Shown in pieces: positions 25,720 to 34,513 of a stretch of 64,000 bases of DNA; the first letter of the stretch is position 1, and every line of letters starts with the position of its first letter. Under the pieces are notes generated by a model. That model was not told the origin of the DNA. It ran no database searches and saw nothing but the letters and a program-made list of their open reading frames with translations. Where the stretch lies: positions 806,001 to 870,000 of the forward strand of contig NZ_JACIHE010000001.1 in assembly GCF_014198245.1 (NCBI RefSeq). The letters run 5' to 3'. This stretch comes from Bradyrhizobium sp. cir1. Its GTDB lineage: Bacteria; Pseudomonadota; Alphaproteobacteria; Rhizobiales; Xanthobacteraceae. Both the position numbers and the translations under genes were made by a program.

Positions 25720-28700
25720 ATGTCGTTTGCGACGCTCGGTGCCCGGCCAAGAGGGGCACTGGGAATGTCGCAGGGAGCGAGCGCTCTGAGCCGAAGCGCG
25801 AAACGCGATCGAATCAGCATCACATCATTGGCCGCGCTGACACTGTCCCTCGCGACATTGGCATGGGCGACAACGACACGAGCGCAGGCCCAGAACTGGA
25901 ATGGCGCCACGGCGGATTGGTTCACCGCCGGCAACTGGACACCCAGCGGCGTCCCGACCAGCGCCACCAATGCGAGAATCGACACCAGCTCACCCAATGC
26001 CGCCGTCATCGCATCCGCCAACGCGCAGGCGCAGACCGTCATCGTCGGCTTTTCCGCGAACGGCGGCCTGACCATCCAAAATGCCGGGACGCTGTCCGAT
26101 TCGGTCGGGGCTCTCGGCCGCTTTCTCGGCTCGACCGGCACGGTCACGGTTGACGGCGCGGGCTCGTCCTGGAGCAACTCCGCCGACCTCTCCGTCGGCT
26201 ATTCCGGCGCCGGCACGCTGACGATCCAGAGCGGCGGCGCGGTGAGCGACCAGTCCGGCTATGTCGGCCGCGGTGCCGGTTCGACCGGCACCGTGACGGT
26301 CGATGGCACGGGCTCGTCCTGGACCAATCACATCGCGCTCTGGGTCGGCAATTCCGGCACGGGTACGCTGACCGTCCGGAACGGCGGCGTCGTGACCAAT
26401 GGCGCCGACGGCTTTATCGGCGTCAATGCCGGCGCGACCGGCACGGTGACGATCGACGGCGCGGGCTCGTCCTGGACCGATGCCGGCAATCTCTTTGTCG
26501 GCCAGGCCGGCACCGGCACGCTGATGGTCAGCAACGGGGGCACCGTGAGCAACGGTGTCGACGGGTATATCGGCGCCAACTCCGGCGCGACCGGCACAGT
26601 GACCGTCACCGGCACAGGCTCGTCCTGGACCCATGCCGGCACGGTTGCGGTCGGCGAATCCGGCACCGGCACGCTGACGGTCGCCAACGGCGGCATGGTC
26701 AGCAACGCGAGCGCGGTGATCGGCACCAATGCCGGCGCGACCGGCACCGTGACAGTGATCGGCACCGGCTCGTCATGGACCAATGCCGGCAACCTGACCG
26801 TCGGCCAGGACGGCACTGGCACACTGACGATCGCGAGCGGCGGCGTCGTGAGCAACGCGGTCGGAGCTATCGGCGCCAATGCCGGCGCAACCGGCACCGT
26901 GACGATTAGCGGCGCCGGTTCGTCCTGGACCAATTCCAGCATCCTCTATGTCGGCCAGACCGGCACCGGCACGCTGACGATCGCGGGCGGTGGCGCGGTG
27001 AGCAGCTTGATCGGGCTTATCGGCGCCGATTTCTTCACGACCGGCACAGTAACGGTCACCGGCACCGGATCATCCTGGACCAACTCCCTCAGTCTCGATG
27101 TCGGCCAAGACGGCACCGGCGTGCTGACGATCGCCAATGGCGCCGTCGTCTCGGCCTCCAACGTGACGGTTGGCTATTGGCCCCTGTCCAAGGGAACGCT
27201 GAATATCGGCGCCGCGTCGGGCCAGACCGCTGTTGCGCCCGGCACGCTGAACACGGCGCAGGTCAGGTTCAGGGCCGGCATCGGCAGCAGCATCGTGTTC
27301 AATCACACCTCCTCGAACTACGTCTTTGCGCCGGTTATTTCGAGCACCTTCGGCAACACGGGCTCAGTCATTGTCGAGGCGGGCACCACCATTCTCACCG
27401 CCGCCAGCACCTACACCGGCGCGACCACGATCAACGGCGGCACGCTTGCGGTGAACGGCTCGATCGTGTCGAGCCCGACAGTGAACAGTGGCGGCACGCT
27501 GTCCGGCACCGGCACGGTCGGATCGGTGACCGTGAACGGCGGCGGCATGCTCAGGCCCGGCTCTAGCGTGGCCGGCTCGGCGCTGACCATTTCCGGCAGC
27601 CTCGCCATGCAGTCAGGGGCGCTCTATCTCGTGCAGGTCGGCTCGGTGTCCGCCACGCACGCCAATGTCTCGGGCACGGCGACGCTCACCGGCGCCGGCG
27701 TGCAGGTGACGATTGCGCCCGGCGGCTCGGTTGCAAAACAGTCCACCATCCTGCACGCGACCGGCGGTCTCGGCGGCACCACCTTCGCAAGCGCCAGCGC
27801 AACGAACTTCGTCGCCAGCCTGAGCTACACGCCGACCGATGTGCTGCTCGATCTCTCGGCCGCGCTCGGCTCCGGCACCGGACTGAACGTGAACCAGCAG
27901 AACGTCGCCGATACGCTCAACAACGCCTTCAACAACGGTGGCGCGTTGCCGGCGAACTTCTCCGGAATCTTCGGACTCACCGGCGGCAATCTTCGCACCG
28001 CGCTGTCGCAGCTGTCCGGCGAACCCGCCACGGGCGCGCAGCAGGGCGCATTCCAGTTCATGGGCCAGTTCCTGGAATTGATGCTCGACCCCTCCGCCGG
28101 CGGGCGCGACGCCGCAGGCGGCGCCGGAGATCAGGCGTTCGGCTTCGCCCCGGAGCGCGCAGCCTTGCCCGACGACATCGCCCTCGCCTATGCCAGGGCG
28201 ACGAAGGCGCCGCTCGACAAAGCCCAGCCCGCGTTCGAGCCGCGCTGGAACGTGTGGGGCGCGGGCTTCGGCGGCACCAGCAAGACCGGTGGCGATGCAG
28301 CCATCGGCAGCAACGATCTCACCGCGCGAACCGCGGGCGGCGCTGCAGGGCTCGACTACCACCTGACCCGCGATGCCGTGATCGGCTTTGCGCTCGCCGG
28401 TGGCGGCACCCGCTGGGATCTCGCGCAAGGGCTCGGCGGAGGCAAGAGCGACGCCTTCCAGGGCGGAGTCTATGCGGCCGTGCGCTCCGGGCCGGCCTAT
28501 GTCGCTGCCTCGCTGGCGGCGGCCACCCACTGGATGTCCACCGACCGTTCCGCCGCCTTCGGCGATCATCTCACCGCGCGCTTCGACGCGCAGAGCTATG
28601 GTGGGCGCATCGAAGGCGGCTATCGCGTCGTGACGCCACTCGTCGCCATCACGCCTTACGCGGCGCTGCAGGTGCAAAGCTTCCGCACGCCTGCCTACAG

Positions 28701-29076
28701 CGAGACCGATCTCACCGGCGGCGGCTTTGGTCTCGCCTACGACGCCCGTAGCGCGACCGACACGCGCGGCGAAGTCGGCGCCCGCTTCGACCGCGCCATG
28801 CTGGTTGCACCCGGCACCGCGTTGATGCTGCGCGGCCGCCTCGCCTTCGCGCATGACTGGGTCAGCAATCCCGCACTGTCGGCAGTGTTCCAGACGCTGC
28901 CGGGCGCAAGCTTCATCGTCAACGGCGCAACGCCCGCAAAAGACACCGCGCTCGTCTCCACCGGGGCCGATCTGCACTTCGCGCGCGGCATCACGCTCTC
29001 GGCAAAATTCGACGGCGCGTTCGCCGACCGCGCGCAGACCTACACGGGCACCGGCACGCTGCGTTACCGCTGGTAG
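25720..29076 (+). CDS. Autotransporter with tandem passenger repeats (type Va)
   Basis: A 1118-residue secreted surface protein. An extended N-terminus (about 35 residues) precedes the signal peptide core (about 36-57, ending TRAQAQ). The passenger starts WNGATADWFTAGNWTPSG and from residue 140 has seven tandem repeats of 50-51 residues with the core GTVTV-G-GSSW...VG..GTGTLT...G..VS. These fit a right-handed beta-helix. A short autotransporter-associated repeat (TYTGATTINGGTLAVNG) follows, then a linker and a C-terminal 12-strand barrel (about 840-1118) ending in aromatic RYRW. The likely role is adhesion or surface attachment. The repeated DNA is prone to copy-number change. Its barrel is clearly related to the second, cut autotransporter at 63538. 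Confidence 0.92.
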   Translation: MSFATLGARPRGALGMSQGASALSRSAKRDRISITSLAALTLSLATLAWATTTRAQAQNWNGATADWFTAGNWTPSGVPTSATNARIDTSSPNAAVIASANAQAQTVIVGFSANGGLTIQNAGTLSDSVGALGRFLGSTGTVTVDGAGSSWSNSADLSVGYSGAGTLTIQSGGAVSDQSGYVGRGAGSTGTVTVDGTGSSWTNHIALWVGNSGTGTLTVRNGGVVTNGADGFIGVNAGATGTVTIDGAGSSWTDAGNLFVGQAGTGTLMVSNGGTVSNGVDGYIGANSGATGTVTVTGTGSSWTHAGTVAVGESGTGTLTVANGGMVSNASAVIGTNAGATGTVTVIGTGSSWTNAGNLTVGQDGTGTLTIASGGVVSNAVGAIGANAGATGTVTISGAGSSWTNSSILYVGQTGTGTLTIAGGGAVSSLIGLIGADFFTTGTVTVTGTGSSWTNSLSLDVGQDGTGVLTIANGAVVSASNVTVGYWPLSKGTLNIGAASGQTAVAPGTLNTAQVRFRAGIGSSIVFNHTSSNYVFAPVISSTFGNTGSVIVEAGTTILTAASTYTGATTINGGTLAVNGSIVSSPTVNSGGTLSGTGTVGSVTVNGGGMLRPGSSVAGSALTISGSLAMQSGALYLVQVGSVSATHANVSGTATLTGAGVQVTIAPGGSVAKQSTILHATGGLGGTTFASASATNFVASLSYTPTDVLLDLSAALGSGTGLNVNQQNVADTLNNAFNNGGALPANFSGIFGLTGGNLRTALSQLSGEPATGAQQGAFQFMGQFLELMLDPSAGGRDAAGGAGDQAFGFAPERAALPDDIALAYARATKAPLDKAQPAFEPRWNVWGAGFGGTSKTGGDAAIGSNDLTARTAGGAAGLDYHLTRDAVIGFALAGGGTRWDLAQGLGGGKSDAFQGGVYAAVRSGPAYVAASLAAATHWMSTDRSAAFGDHLTARFDAQSYGGRIEGGYRVVTPLVAITPYAALQVQSFRTPAYSETDLTGGGFGLAYDARSATDTRGEVGARFDRAMLVAPGTALMLRGRLAFAHDWVSNPALSAVFQTLPGASFIVNGATPAKDTALVSTGADLHFARGITLSAKFDGAFADRAQTYTGTGTLRYRW
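26137..27180 (+). repeat. Seven tandem ~150-bp coding repeats in the autotransporter passenger
   Basis: Each unit encodes 50-51 residues starting GTVT and containing G-GSSW near position 10, then GTGTLT near position 25 and GG-VSN near 33. Units begin at about residues 140, 190, 241, 292, 342, 392 and 442. The units differ by many substitutions, so they are old, but they keep DNA-level similarity around GGCTCGTCCTGGAC. Confidence 0.85.
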
Positions 29077-29127
29077 GCTGGCAGCTCGCGCGGAGATCGG
29101 AGCTCCACGCCCCTATCCCGTAGTCCC

Positions 29128-29160
29128 GTAGGATGGGTTGAGCCCTTGCGAAACCCATCA
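29128..29160 (+). repeat. REP-like palindrome, copy 2
   Basis: Identical over 33 bases to copy 1 at 25475-25507 and in the same direction. The two copies lie on either side of the autotransporter gene. With inverted copy 3 it flanks the RAYT relic. Confidence 0.85.
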
Positions 29161-29166
29161 CCTCCC

Positions 29167-29350
29167 CTATCGTCTTTCACCATATTCATGGCTGTCCTCG
29201 GAATAATCGCCCGCCCAATCCATCGGGTAATTTCCAAGTCTCACGTGACGATGAAACGAGACGATGCCCAGTCGCACACCCCCGTGACGAGGCGATGCTT
29301 GACGGGATTGATGTGTACACATGCCGGGCGACGTCGTCTTCATCCTGACG
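29167..29350 (-). pseudogene. Decayed REP-associated tyrosine transposase (RAYT), C-terminal part
   Basis: On the minus strand three successive frames give pieces of one family signature: RQDEDDVARHV, then HINPVKHRLVTGVCDW, then FHRHVRLGNYPMDWAGDYSE followed by a few more residues and a stop at 29167-29169. RAYTs (IS200-like TnpA) have exactly this IRDE-D-HVDYIH-NPVKHGLV...DW..SS.H..G.YP.DW series near their end. At least two frameshifts and the loss of the whole N-terminal part make it non-functional. The relic is bracketed by inverted REP-like palindromes, as in RAYT/REP units. Confidence 0.75.
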
Positions 29351-29383
29351 AGATGGGTTTCGCAAGGGCTCAACCCATCCTAC
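29351..29383 (-). repeat. REP-like palindrome, copy 3 (inverted)
   Basis: This is the reverse complement of copies 1 and 2 except near one edge. It abuts the truncated 5' side of the RAYT relic, so the transposase was lost up to the repeat. With copy 2 it makes an inverted pair 190 bases apart. Confidence 0.85.
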
Positions 29384-29390
29384 GAGCTTC

Positions 29391-29498
29391 GTCATTCCGG
29401 GATGCGTGCGCAAGCACGCAGGCCCGGAATCCATCGGGCCACGTGTTCTGCGGTGAAATGGATTCCGGGCTCGCCCTTTCAGGGCGCCCCGGAATGAC
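29391..29498. repeat. 108-bp element with nested inverted repeats
   Basis: The outer arms are GTCATTCCGG (29391-29400) and CCGGAATGAC (29489-29498). The inner arms are GCCCGGAATCCAT (29422-29434) and ATGGATTCCGGGC (29458-29470). It is a MITE-like, non-coding palindromic element that I recall as dispersed in Bradyrhizobium. Confidence 0.75.
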
Positions 29499-29514
29499 GG
29501 GCGGAGGTCGGAGT

Positions 29515-30220
29515 TGCTCTCGCGAGGCGTCGGGCAAAACACCCGTCAATCCCTCTACGCGGAAATATTTTACTTTTCCGAATTTCGGATTTATGGCATA
29601 CACCGCATCAACCTGGCCCTGCCAAAGGGGCGTTCGCGACCGTCACGACATGCGGGCCGGGTGGCGGTGGACGCGGCAGCGTCGGCGCGGGCAGCGTGAG
29701 ACAGGGCGAGCAACCGTGAGTCTCACGCGACGCGGAACGACACGGCGCAGTTAAAGCGGTCTCGTCGGTTGTCTGGGGTGAGCACGCGCCAGCCCCGGAC
29801 GATCGGGCAAGGCCGTCCGCGGACGGAGAAGTCGTGTGGTCCTGACGCCCGGGGTCTGTGCGTCAAGGCTTGCGGTGATGTGGCGGCCCGACCGGGTGCG
29901 CGCATCAGTGATCTGCAAGGCGACGGGGGCAATAGTGCATCGCTCCCCGGGGAGAGCACGAAGGACACCGTTAAAACCAGCCGCGCAGGGAAGGCCGGGC
30001 GATCGGCACACCTGTGATCCACCCCGTGTGCACTTCTGTAGCGCACGGATCTGCGGGTGCCAGCCGGCGCCCGGCCTTCCCTGCGCCCTTTGGCATCCAA
30101 CGGGCGGCAAACGACAGCAGGCCTCGGGCAGGAGTTGCCGCGAGAACGCGATGCCATGGGGAACTCTCATGCGAGGAGTCTTGTCGCGACCTTCCGCTTC
30201 TCGGGAACTTGAACCTGACG
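29515..30220. repeat. Long genus-typical intergenic repeat with an 18-bp inverted repeat
   Basis: The text from CGTCGGGCAAAACACCCGTC through the GGGGAGAGCACGAAGGA region to the CGGCCTTCCCTGCG region matches, from memory, a multi-copy Bradyrhizobium/Rhodopseudomonas intergenic element. A perfect 18-bp inverted repeat is visible: CGCAGGGAAGGCCGGGCG at 29984-30001 and its complement at 30068-30085, loop 66 bases. It is present once in this window, so its repeated nature cannot be shown here. Confidence 0.5.
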
Positions 30221-30382
30221 TCGTAAGAGTCTGGCGGAAAAACGCCGGCAGCACGGCGGAACGAACGCGCCGCAGGCCCAATTCAAGCCACATCCTCTCC
30301 GGATTTGCGGCTCATTGCCACCCAACTCTTTGACGAGAAAGGGATGATTGAGAGTTGCGTCATGCGTAACCGGGAGACCAGG

Positions 30383-31507
30383 ATGGGCAACCGAACCGCG
30401 AAATTCGTATCTGCGCTCGTTGGCAGCATCATTGCCGGCGCGCCACTCGCCGCCGTGTCGCAGAACGCGCCGGGCGCATCGAGCACGGCGGGTGCGGCCG
30501 ACGAGTGCCTCGCCTCGCCGAAGGGGGCCGCGCCGCAGGGGCAGCACTGGCGCTATCGCGTCGAGCGCGGGACCAAGCGGCAATGCTGGTATCTGCGCGC
30601 CGAAGGCGCCAAGACGACGCAGGGCGCGCAGGCGACCGACGGACAAAATGCCGATGCAGCCGCGCCGCCATCGGTGCAGAATGCGCGTGCCGAATACATT
30701 GCACCGCAGACCGGCGCGGCACCGATCGCACCGAACATGACCGCGCCGGCAGCAGCGACTGCGCCGCCGGTCGCCGTCGCGGATACCAATTCAGAACAGC
30801 CCGCCGTTGCTGCGCGCTGGCCTGATACGTCCGCAACGTCCGCTGCGTCGCAGCCGATGCCCGCTCCCGTCGCGCCAGCCCCGCAGCCGGGCGCAAAGCC
30901 GGCCGCGGCCGAAATTCCCGCCGACAAGCCGACAGGCTCGCTCCAGATGCTGCTGCTCGTCGTCGGCGGTGCGCTGGCGCTCGCCGGCATCCTCGCCAGT
31001 GTGATCTACCGCTTCGGCGGCGCGCGCGTCCGCGTCCAGGCGAGCGAACACCGCCGCGTGAATTGGGACGATCGGGAGCACCAGAACCAGGACCGTGCGC
31101 CCTGGCTCAATGCGATGCCGGCCACGCCGCGCGCGCGGCGGCCGCGCCCGATCGACTTCGATGCCGTGCGTCCGCAGGCCGCGCAACTTGCCGCGATCGA
31201 CCGCGAGATCGATGTGATCGAAGCGCAGGAGCCGCCGGCCACGGCCGAAGCCGCGCAGCGCGATGCGGACAAGTTCCCGGTGTTCGACCAGGAATTCGAG
31301 ATCGAGACCCGTGCGCCCCGATTGGATGCGAACGATGCCGCTGAACAGCGTGATGACCGCGACGAGGATGCGGTCGACGTCGACGTCATCACGGCGATGC
31401 TGGAACGGCTGGCGAAGGAAGGGCCGCGGCTGAAGCAGCCTAGCCCTGCAGCTGAGCTTGCAGCCCTCGCACAAAGCCGACGAGGCCCGTCCGCCGCTCG
31501 CGCTTGA
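30383..31507 (+). CDS. Hypothetical protein with signal peptide and one membrane helix
   Basis: 374 residues from ATG 30383 (GGGAG 7 bases upstream); an ATG at 30362 would add 7 more. The signal-like N-terminus (KFVSALVGSIIAGAPLAAVS) is followed by a small Cys-containing motif (ECLASPKGAAPQGQHWRYRV and then KRQCWYL). An Ala/Pro/Thr-rich stretch (about 80-195) follows, then a transmembrane helix (about 200-222) and a charged cytoplasmic tail. The H-W-Y-R-x5-R-CWYL motif recurs in uncharacterised rhizobial proteins. Function is unknown. Its last 68 bases overlap the 3' end of gmk tail to tail. Confidence 0.75.
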   Translation: MGNRTAKFVSALVGSIIAGAPLAAVSQNAPGASSTAGAADECLASPKGAAPQGQHWRYRVERGTKRQCWYLRAEGAKTTQGAQATDGQNADAAAPPSVQNARAEYIAPQTGAAPIAPNMTAPAAATAPPVAVADTNSEQPAVAARWPDTSATSAASQPMPAPVAPAPQPGAKPAAAEIPADKPTGSLQMLLLVVGGALALAGILASVIYRFGGARVRVQASEHRRVNWDDREHQNQDRAPWLNAMPATPRARRPRPIDFDAVRPQAAQLAAIDREIDVIEAQEPPATAEAAQRDADKFPVFDQEFEIETRAPRLDANDAAEQRDDRDEDAVDVDVITAMLERLAKEGPRLKQPSPAAELAALAQSRRGPSAARA

Positions 31508-32099
31508 GGCGTTCGGCCTTCAGGATCGACTGCACCTCGGCGAAGGCCTCATCAACATTGTGGTTGATCACGATGTAGTCGTACTCGGCCCAGTGGCTCA
31601 TCTCGTGGCTGGCGCGGCTCATGCGCTTGCGGATCACCTCGTCGGAATCCTGCGCGCGCGAATGCAGCCGCTTCTCGAGGTCGGCCGCCGAGGGCGGCAG
31701 AATGAAGACGCTGACGACGTCAGCACGTGCCTTCTCGCGCAGTTGCTGCGTGCCCTGCCAGTCGATGTCGAACAGCACGTCCTGCCCCGACGACAGCGCC
31801 GCCTCGACCGGTGCGCGCGGCGTGCCGTAGCTGTTGTCGAACACCGTCGCCCATTCCAGCAGTTCGTCGGCCTTCACCATCGCCTCGAACCTGGCCTTGT
31901 CGACGAACAGATAGTCGCGGCCATCGACCTCGCCGGGCCGCATCGCACGCGTGGTCGCGGACACCGACATTCGCAGGCCCGGCATCTGCTTGATCAGCAT
32001 GCGCGACAGAGTCGTCTTGCCCGCGCCCGACGGCGAGGACAGCACGAACATCAAGCCGCGCCGCTCGACACCGTCAGTTGCGTGACCGCCCGTCGTCAT
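31440..32099 (-). CDS. gmk: Guanylate kinase
   Basis: A 219-residue cytosolic kinase converting GMP to GDP. The P-loop SSPSGAGKTTLSRML is at about 20-34; the GMP-binding region (SATTRAMRPGEVDGRDYLFV) and the lid follow in normal order. It is the last gene of the minus-strand fabD-to-gmk block, starting 3 bases after the yicC stop. The last 68 bases overlap the convergent hypothetical gene. The family usually has about 205-215 residues, so the first 16 residues before MFVLSS may or may not be translated. Confidence 0.96.
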   Translation of the reverse strand: MTTGGHATDGVERRGLMFVLSSPSGAGKTTLSRMLIKQMPGLRMSVSATTRAMRPGEVDGRDYLFVDKARFEAMVKADELLEWATVFDNSYGTPRAPVEAALSSGQDVLFDIDWQGTQQLREKARADVVSVFILPPSAADLEKRLHSRAQDSDEVIRKRMSRASHEMSHWAEYDYIVINHNVDEAFAEVQSILKAERLKRERRTGLVGFVRGLQAQLQG

Positions 32100-32102
32100 C
32101 GA

Positions 32103-32990
32103 TCACTCCAGATTCTGGACCTGCTCGCGGAACTGCTCGACCACGTTCTTCATGGCGAGTCCCGTATTGGTGAGCTCGATGTCGTTCGACTTCGAGCAGC
32201 AGGTGTTGACCTCGCGGTGAAACTCCTGCGCCAGGAAGTCGAGCTTGCGGCCGATCGGGCCGCCCTTGCCTATCAGCTCACGCGCCTGCGCGACATGCGA
32301 GGCGATGCGGTCGAGCTCCTCGCGGATGTCGGCCTTGGTCGCGATCAGGATCGCCTCCTGCATCAGGCGGTCGGAATCGAAACGGTCGGAAGTGTCGAGC
32401 AGGGTTGCAATCTGCTCGGCGAGCCGCGCCTTGATCGCCTCGGGCTTGCGGCCCGGCGAGCCTTCCGCCTTCTTCGCCAGCGTCTCGATCTCGTCGACCC
32501 GCTGGGTCAGGATATGTCCGAGCGAAGTCCCCTCGCGCTTGCGCATCGCGACGAGGTCGTCGAGCGCCTTGTCGAAGGCCTCCGCGACAGCGGCGCGGGC
32601 CGCCTTGTCCTCCTCCTCGTCGCCCTCGGGCTCGGCGACCTCGACAACGCCCTTGATGGCGAGCAGGCCGTCGATGCTCGGCGCCACGGCGTCGACCTTG
32701 CCGGAGATCAGCGCGGCGGCCTTCAGCACCGCATTGAGCACGTCCTCGTTGACGCGGACCGTGGCGGCCGCATTGGTGCGCTTGACGTTGAGGTTGGCGT
32801 AGACGGTGCCGCGCGACAAGAGCTCGCCGGCGCGCTTCTTGGCATGGGCCTCGAGCTCGTCGAACCCCTGCGGCAGCCGCACCCTGAGGTCAAAGCCCTT
32901 GGCGTTGACCGACTTCAATTCCCATTCGAACGTGTACGGCCCGCTCGCGCCGTGGCTTCGGGCAAAGCCGGTCATGGACGACAGCGCCAT
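32103..32990 (-). CDS. yicC: YicC family endoribonuclease-like protein
   Basis: A 295-residue member of the YicC/DUF1732 family. It starts MALSSMTGFARSHG, the invariant family N-terminus, and ends with the conserved EFHREVNTCCSKSNDIEL stretch and a terminal helix. Enterobacterial YicC has reported RNase activity linked to sRNA decay; that role is inferred from family only. It is coupled to gmk (3-base gap), as in many bacteria, and lies 114 bases after mltG. Confidence 0.93.
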   Translation of the reverse strand: MALSSMTGFARSHGASGPYTFEWELKSVNAKGFDLRVRLPQGFDELEAHAKKRAGELLSRGTVYANLNVKRTNAAATVRVNEDVLNAVLKAAALISGKVDAVAPSIDGLLAIKGVVEVAEPEGDEEEDKAARAAVAEAFDKALDDLVAMRKREGTSLGHILTQRVDEIETLAKKAEGSPGRKPEAIKARLAEQIATLLDTSDRFDSDRLMQEAILIATKADIREELDRIASHVAQARELIGKGGPIGRKLDFLAQEFHREVNTCCSKSNDIELTNTGLAMKNVVEQFREQVQNLE

Positions 32991-33104
32991 CAGGTCAGAT
33001 TCTCCAGGAACAAAGGATTCGCGAGGCCATCAAGCCACGCGAATCTTAAGACTATTTTGCAGGAAAGTGGAATCCGCAAAGTCCCGTAGGCAGGTCTGCA
33101 TTGC

Positions 33105-34388
33105 CTAACGCTGGACCACCGGCGGCGAGGACTGCACCGCGCCCTGCCGGGCCGGCGGAGGATTGGCTGGATTGGCCGGGCGCACCGCCGGCGGCTTTTT
33201 CTGCTGGTTGGGGCGCGCCGGCGTGGTCGCGGTCGGTGCGTCGGCAGCGCCGGGCGCGGCGGCGGCCGGGGGCTGCGCATCCTCGGCCGGCTCGACCGTG
33301 TCGTTCTGGATCTGCTTCTCCATCGCCCGCAGCTTGGCGACGTTCTTCTGGTGCGCGTCGTAGGTCTCGGTAAAGGCATGCCCGCCGGTGCCGTCGGCGA
33401 CGAAATAGAGGTCGCGGGTGCGGGCCGGATTGGCGGCGGCTTCCAGCGAGGCGCGGCCCGGGTTGGAGATCGGGCCCGGCGGCAGGCCGTCGATCACATA
33501 GGTGTTGTAGGGCGAAGGCTGCGTGATCTCGCTGCGCTTGATCGGACGTCCCAGCGTGCCCTTGCCGCCGACGAGGCCATAGATGATCGTGGGATCGGAT
33601 TGCAGCTTGATCTTCTGCTTCAGGCGATTGACGAACACCGCGGCGACGCGGCTGCGCTCGTCCGGCTTGCCGGTCTCCTTCTCGACGATCGAGGCCAGCG
33701 TCACCAGTTGCTCGGGAGTCTTGACCGGAACGTCCTGGTTGCGGCGTTCCCAGATCTCCGCCAGCACGCGTTTGTGCGCCTGCTGCATGCGCTGGATCAC
33801 CTGCTCGCGCGTGGTGCCGCGCGGGAATTTGTAGGTCTCGGGCAGAAGCGTGCCTTCGCGCGGCAGCTCGCGCACGCTGCCGGTGAAGATGTCGTTGTCG
33901 GACAGCCGCGCCACGATCTGCTCGGAGGTCAGGCCTTCCGGGATCGTGACGGAATGCTGCACCACCTTGCCCTCGACGATGGTGGCGATGACGTCGCGCA
34001 GCGATGCGTTCTTCTGGAACGCATACTCACCCGGCTTGAGGTCCGAGCTCGCCTTCAGCGCCGCAACGCTGGCGATGAACACCCACGGATTGACGTCGGT
34101 GACGCCTTCCCGGTTCAACGTCTCGGCGATGTCGCGCTTGCCGGCACGCTGCGGGATGTTGACGATCTTGTCTTCCCCAAGCGGCCCGGGTGCTTCCAGC
34201 ACCTGCCGGCCGTAATAATACACCCCACCGGCGCCGAGCATGGCGATCAGCAGCAGCGTGATGATGGCGTTGCCGACGACCACGAAAGGATTGCGCGCGC
34301 GCTCCGATCGCTTCGGCGGCGGCGGAACCTGTTCGGGCTCGAGCGCTGCCCGCGGACTCCGGGGCGAAATGGGCGGCCTTTCACTCAT
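33105..34388 (-). CDS. mltG: Endolytic murein transglycosylase MltG
   Basis: A 427-residue inner-membrane enzyme that cleaves nascent glycan strands and limits their length. A cytoplasmic N-terminus (1-33, Pro-rich) is followed by one helix (about 38-57) and the YceG domain. The catalytic motif is near 228-245 (TLASIVEKETGKPDERSRVA) with the following SDPTIIYGL segment. The last 80 or so residues are a Pro/Ala/Gln-rich low-complexity tail, longer than in most homologues. It follows fabF in the fatty-acid/cell-wall block. Confidence 0.93.
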   Translation of the reverse strand: MSERPPISPRSPRAALEPEQVPPPPKRSERARNPFVVVGNAIITLLLIAMLGAGGVYYYGRQVLEAPGPLGEDKIVNIPQRAGKRDIAETLNREGVTDVNPWVFIASVAALKASSDLKPGEYAFQKNASLRDVIATIVEGKVVQHSVTIPEGLTSEQIVARLSDNDIFTGSVRELPREGTLLPETYKFPRGTTREQVIQRMQQAHKRVLAEIWERRNQDVPVKTPEQLVTLASIVEKETGKPDERSRVAAVFVNRLKQKIKLQSDPTIIYGLVGGKGTLGRPIKRSEITQPSPYNTYVIDGLPPGPISNPGRASLEAAANPARTRDLYFVADGTGGHAFTETYDAHQKNVAKLRAMEKQIQNDTVEPAEDAQPPAAAAPGAADAPTATTPARPNQQKKPPAVRPANPANPPPARQGAVQSSPPVVQR

Positions 34389-34513
34389 CGAAACAACCTG
34401 AATCCTGCCGGTTCAATCGCGGCCTGACAATCGCTTGCCCAGCCAAATGCACGCGCCCACTTCTATGACTATCGCCGAATACGGCAAAACGGTGGATTCG
34501 TCTCAAACGCAAA

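Larger units (their letters stand above)
29077..30382. other. 1.3-kb non-coding, repeat-rich intergenic region
   Basis: No convincing gene. In order it holds REP-like copy 2, a decayed RAYT transposase end, inverted REP-like copy 3, a 108-bp inverted-repeat element and a long genus-typical repeat with an 18-bp stem. Short open frames here have no domain and no good codon bias. Confidence 0.75.

Noticed and set aside
27613..28977. A 454-codon antisense frame in the autotransporter
   Set aside because: It has no signal, domain or ribosome-binding site, and the sense strand has a clear barrel.
29750..30330. Several 60-180 codon frames on both strands in the repeat-rich gap
   Set aside because: They have low-quality composition and lie in a multi-copy-like non-coding element.
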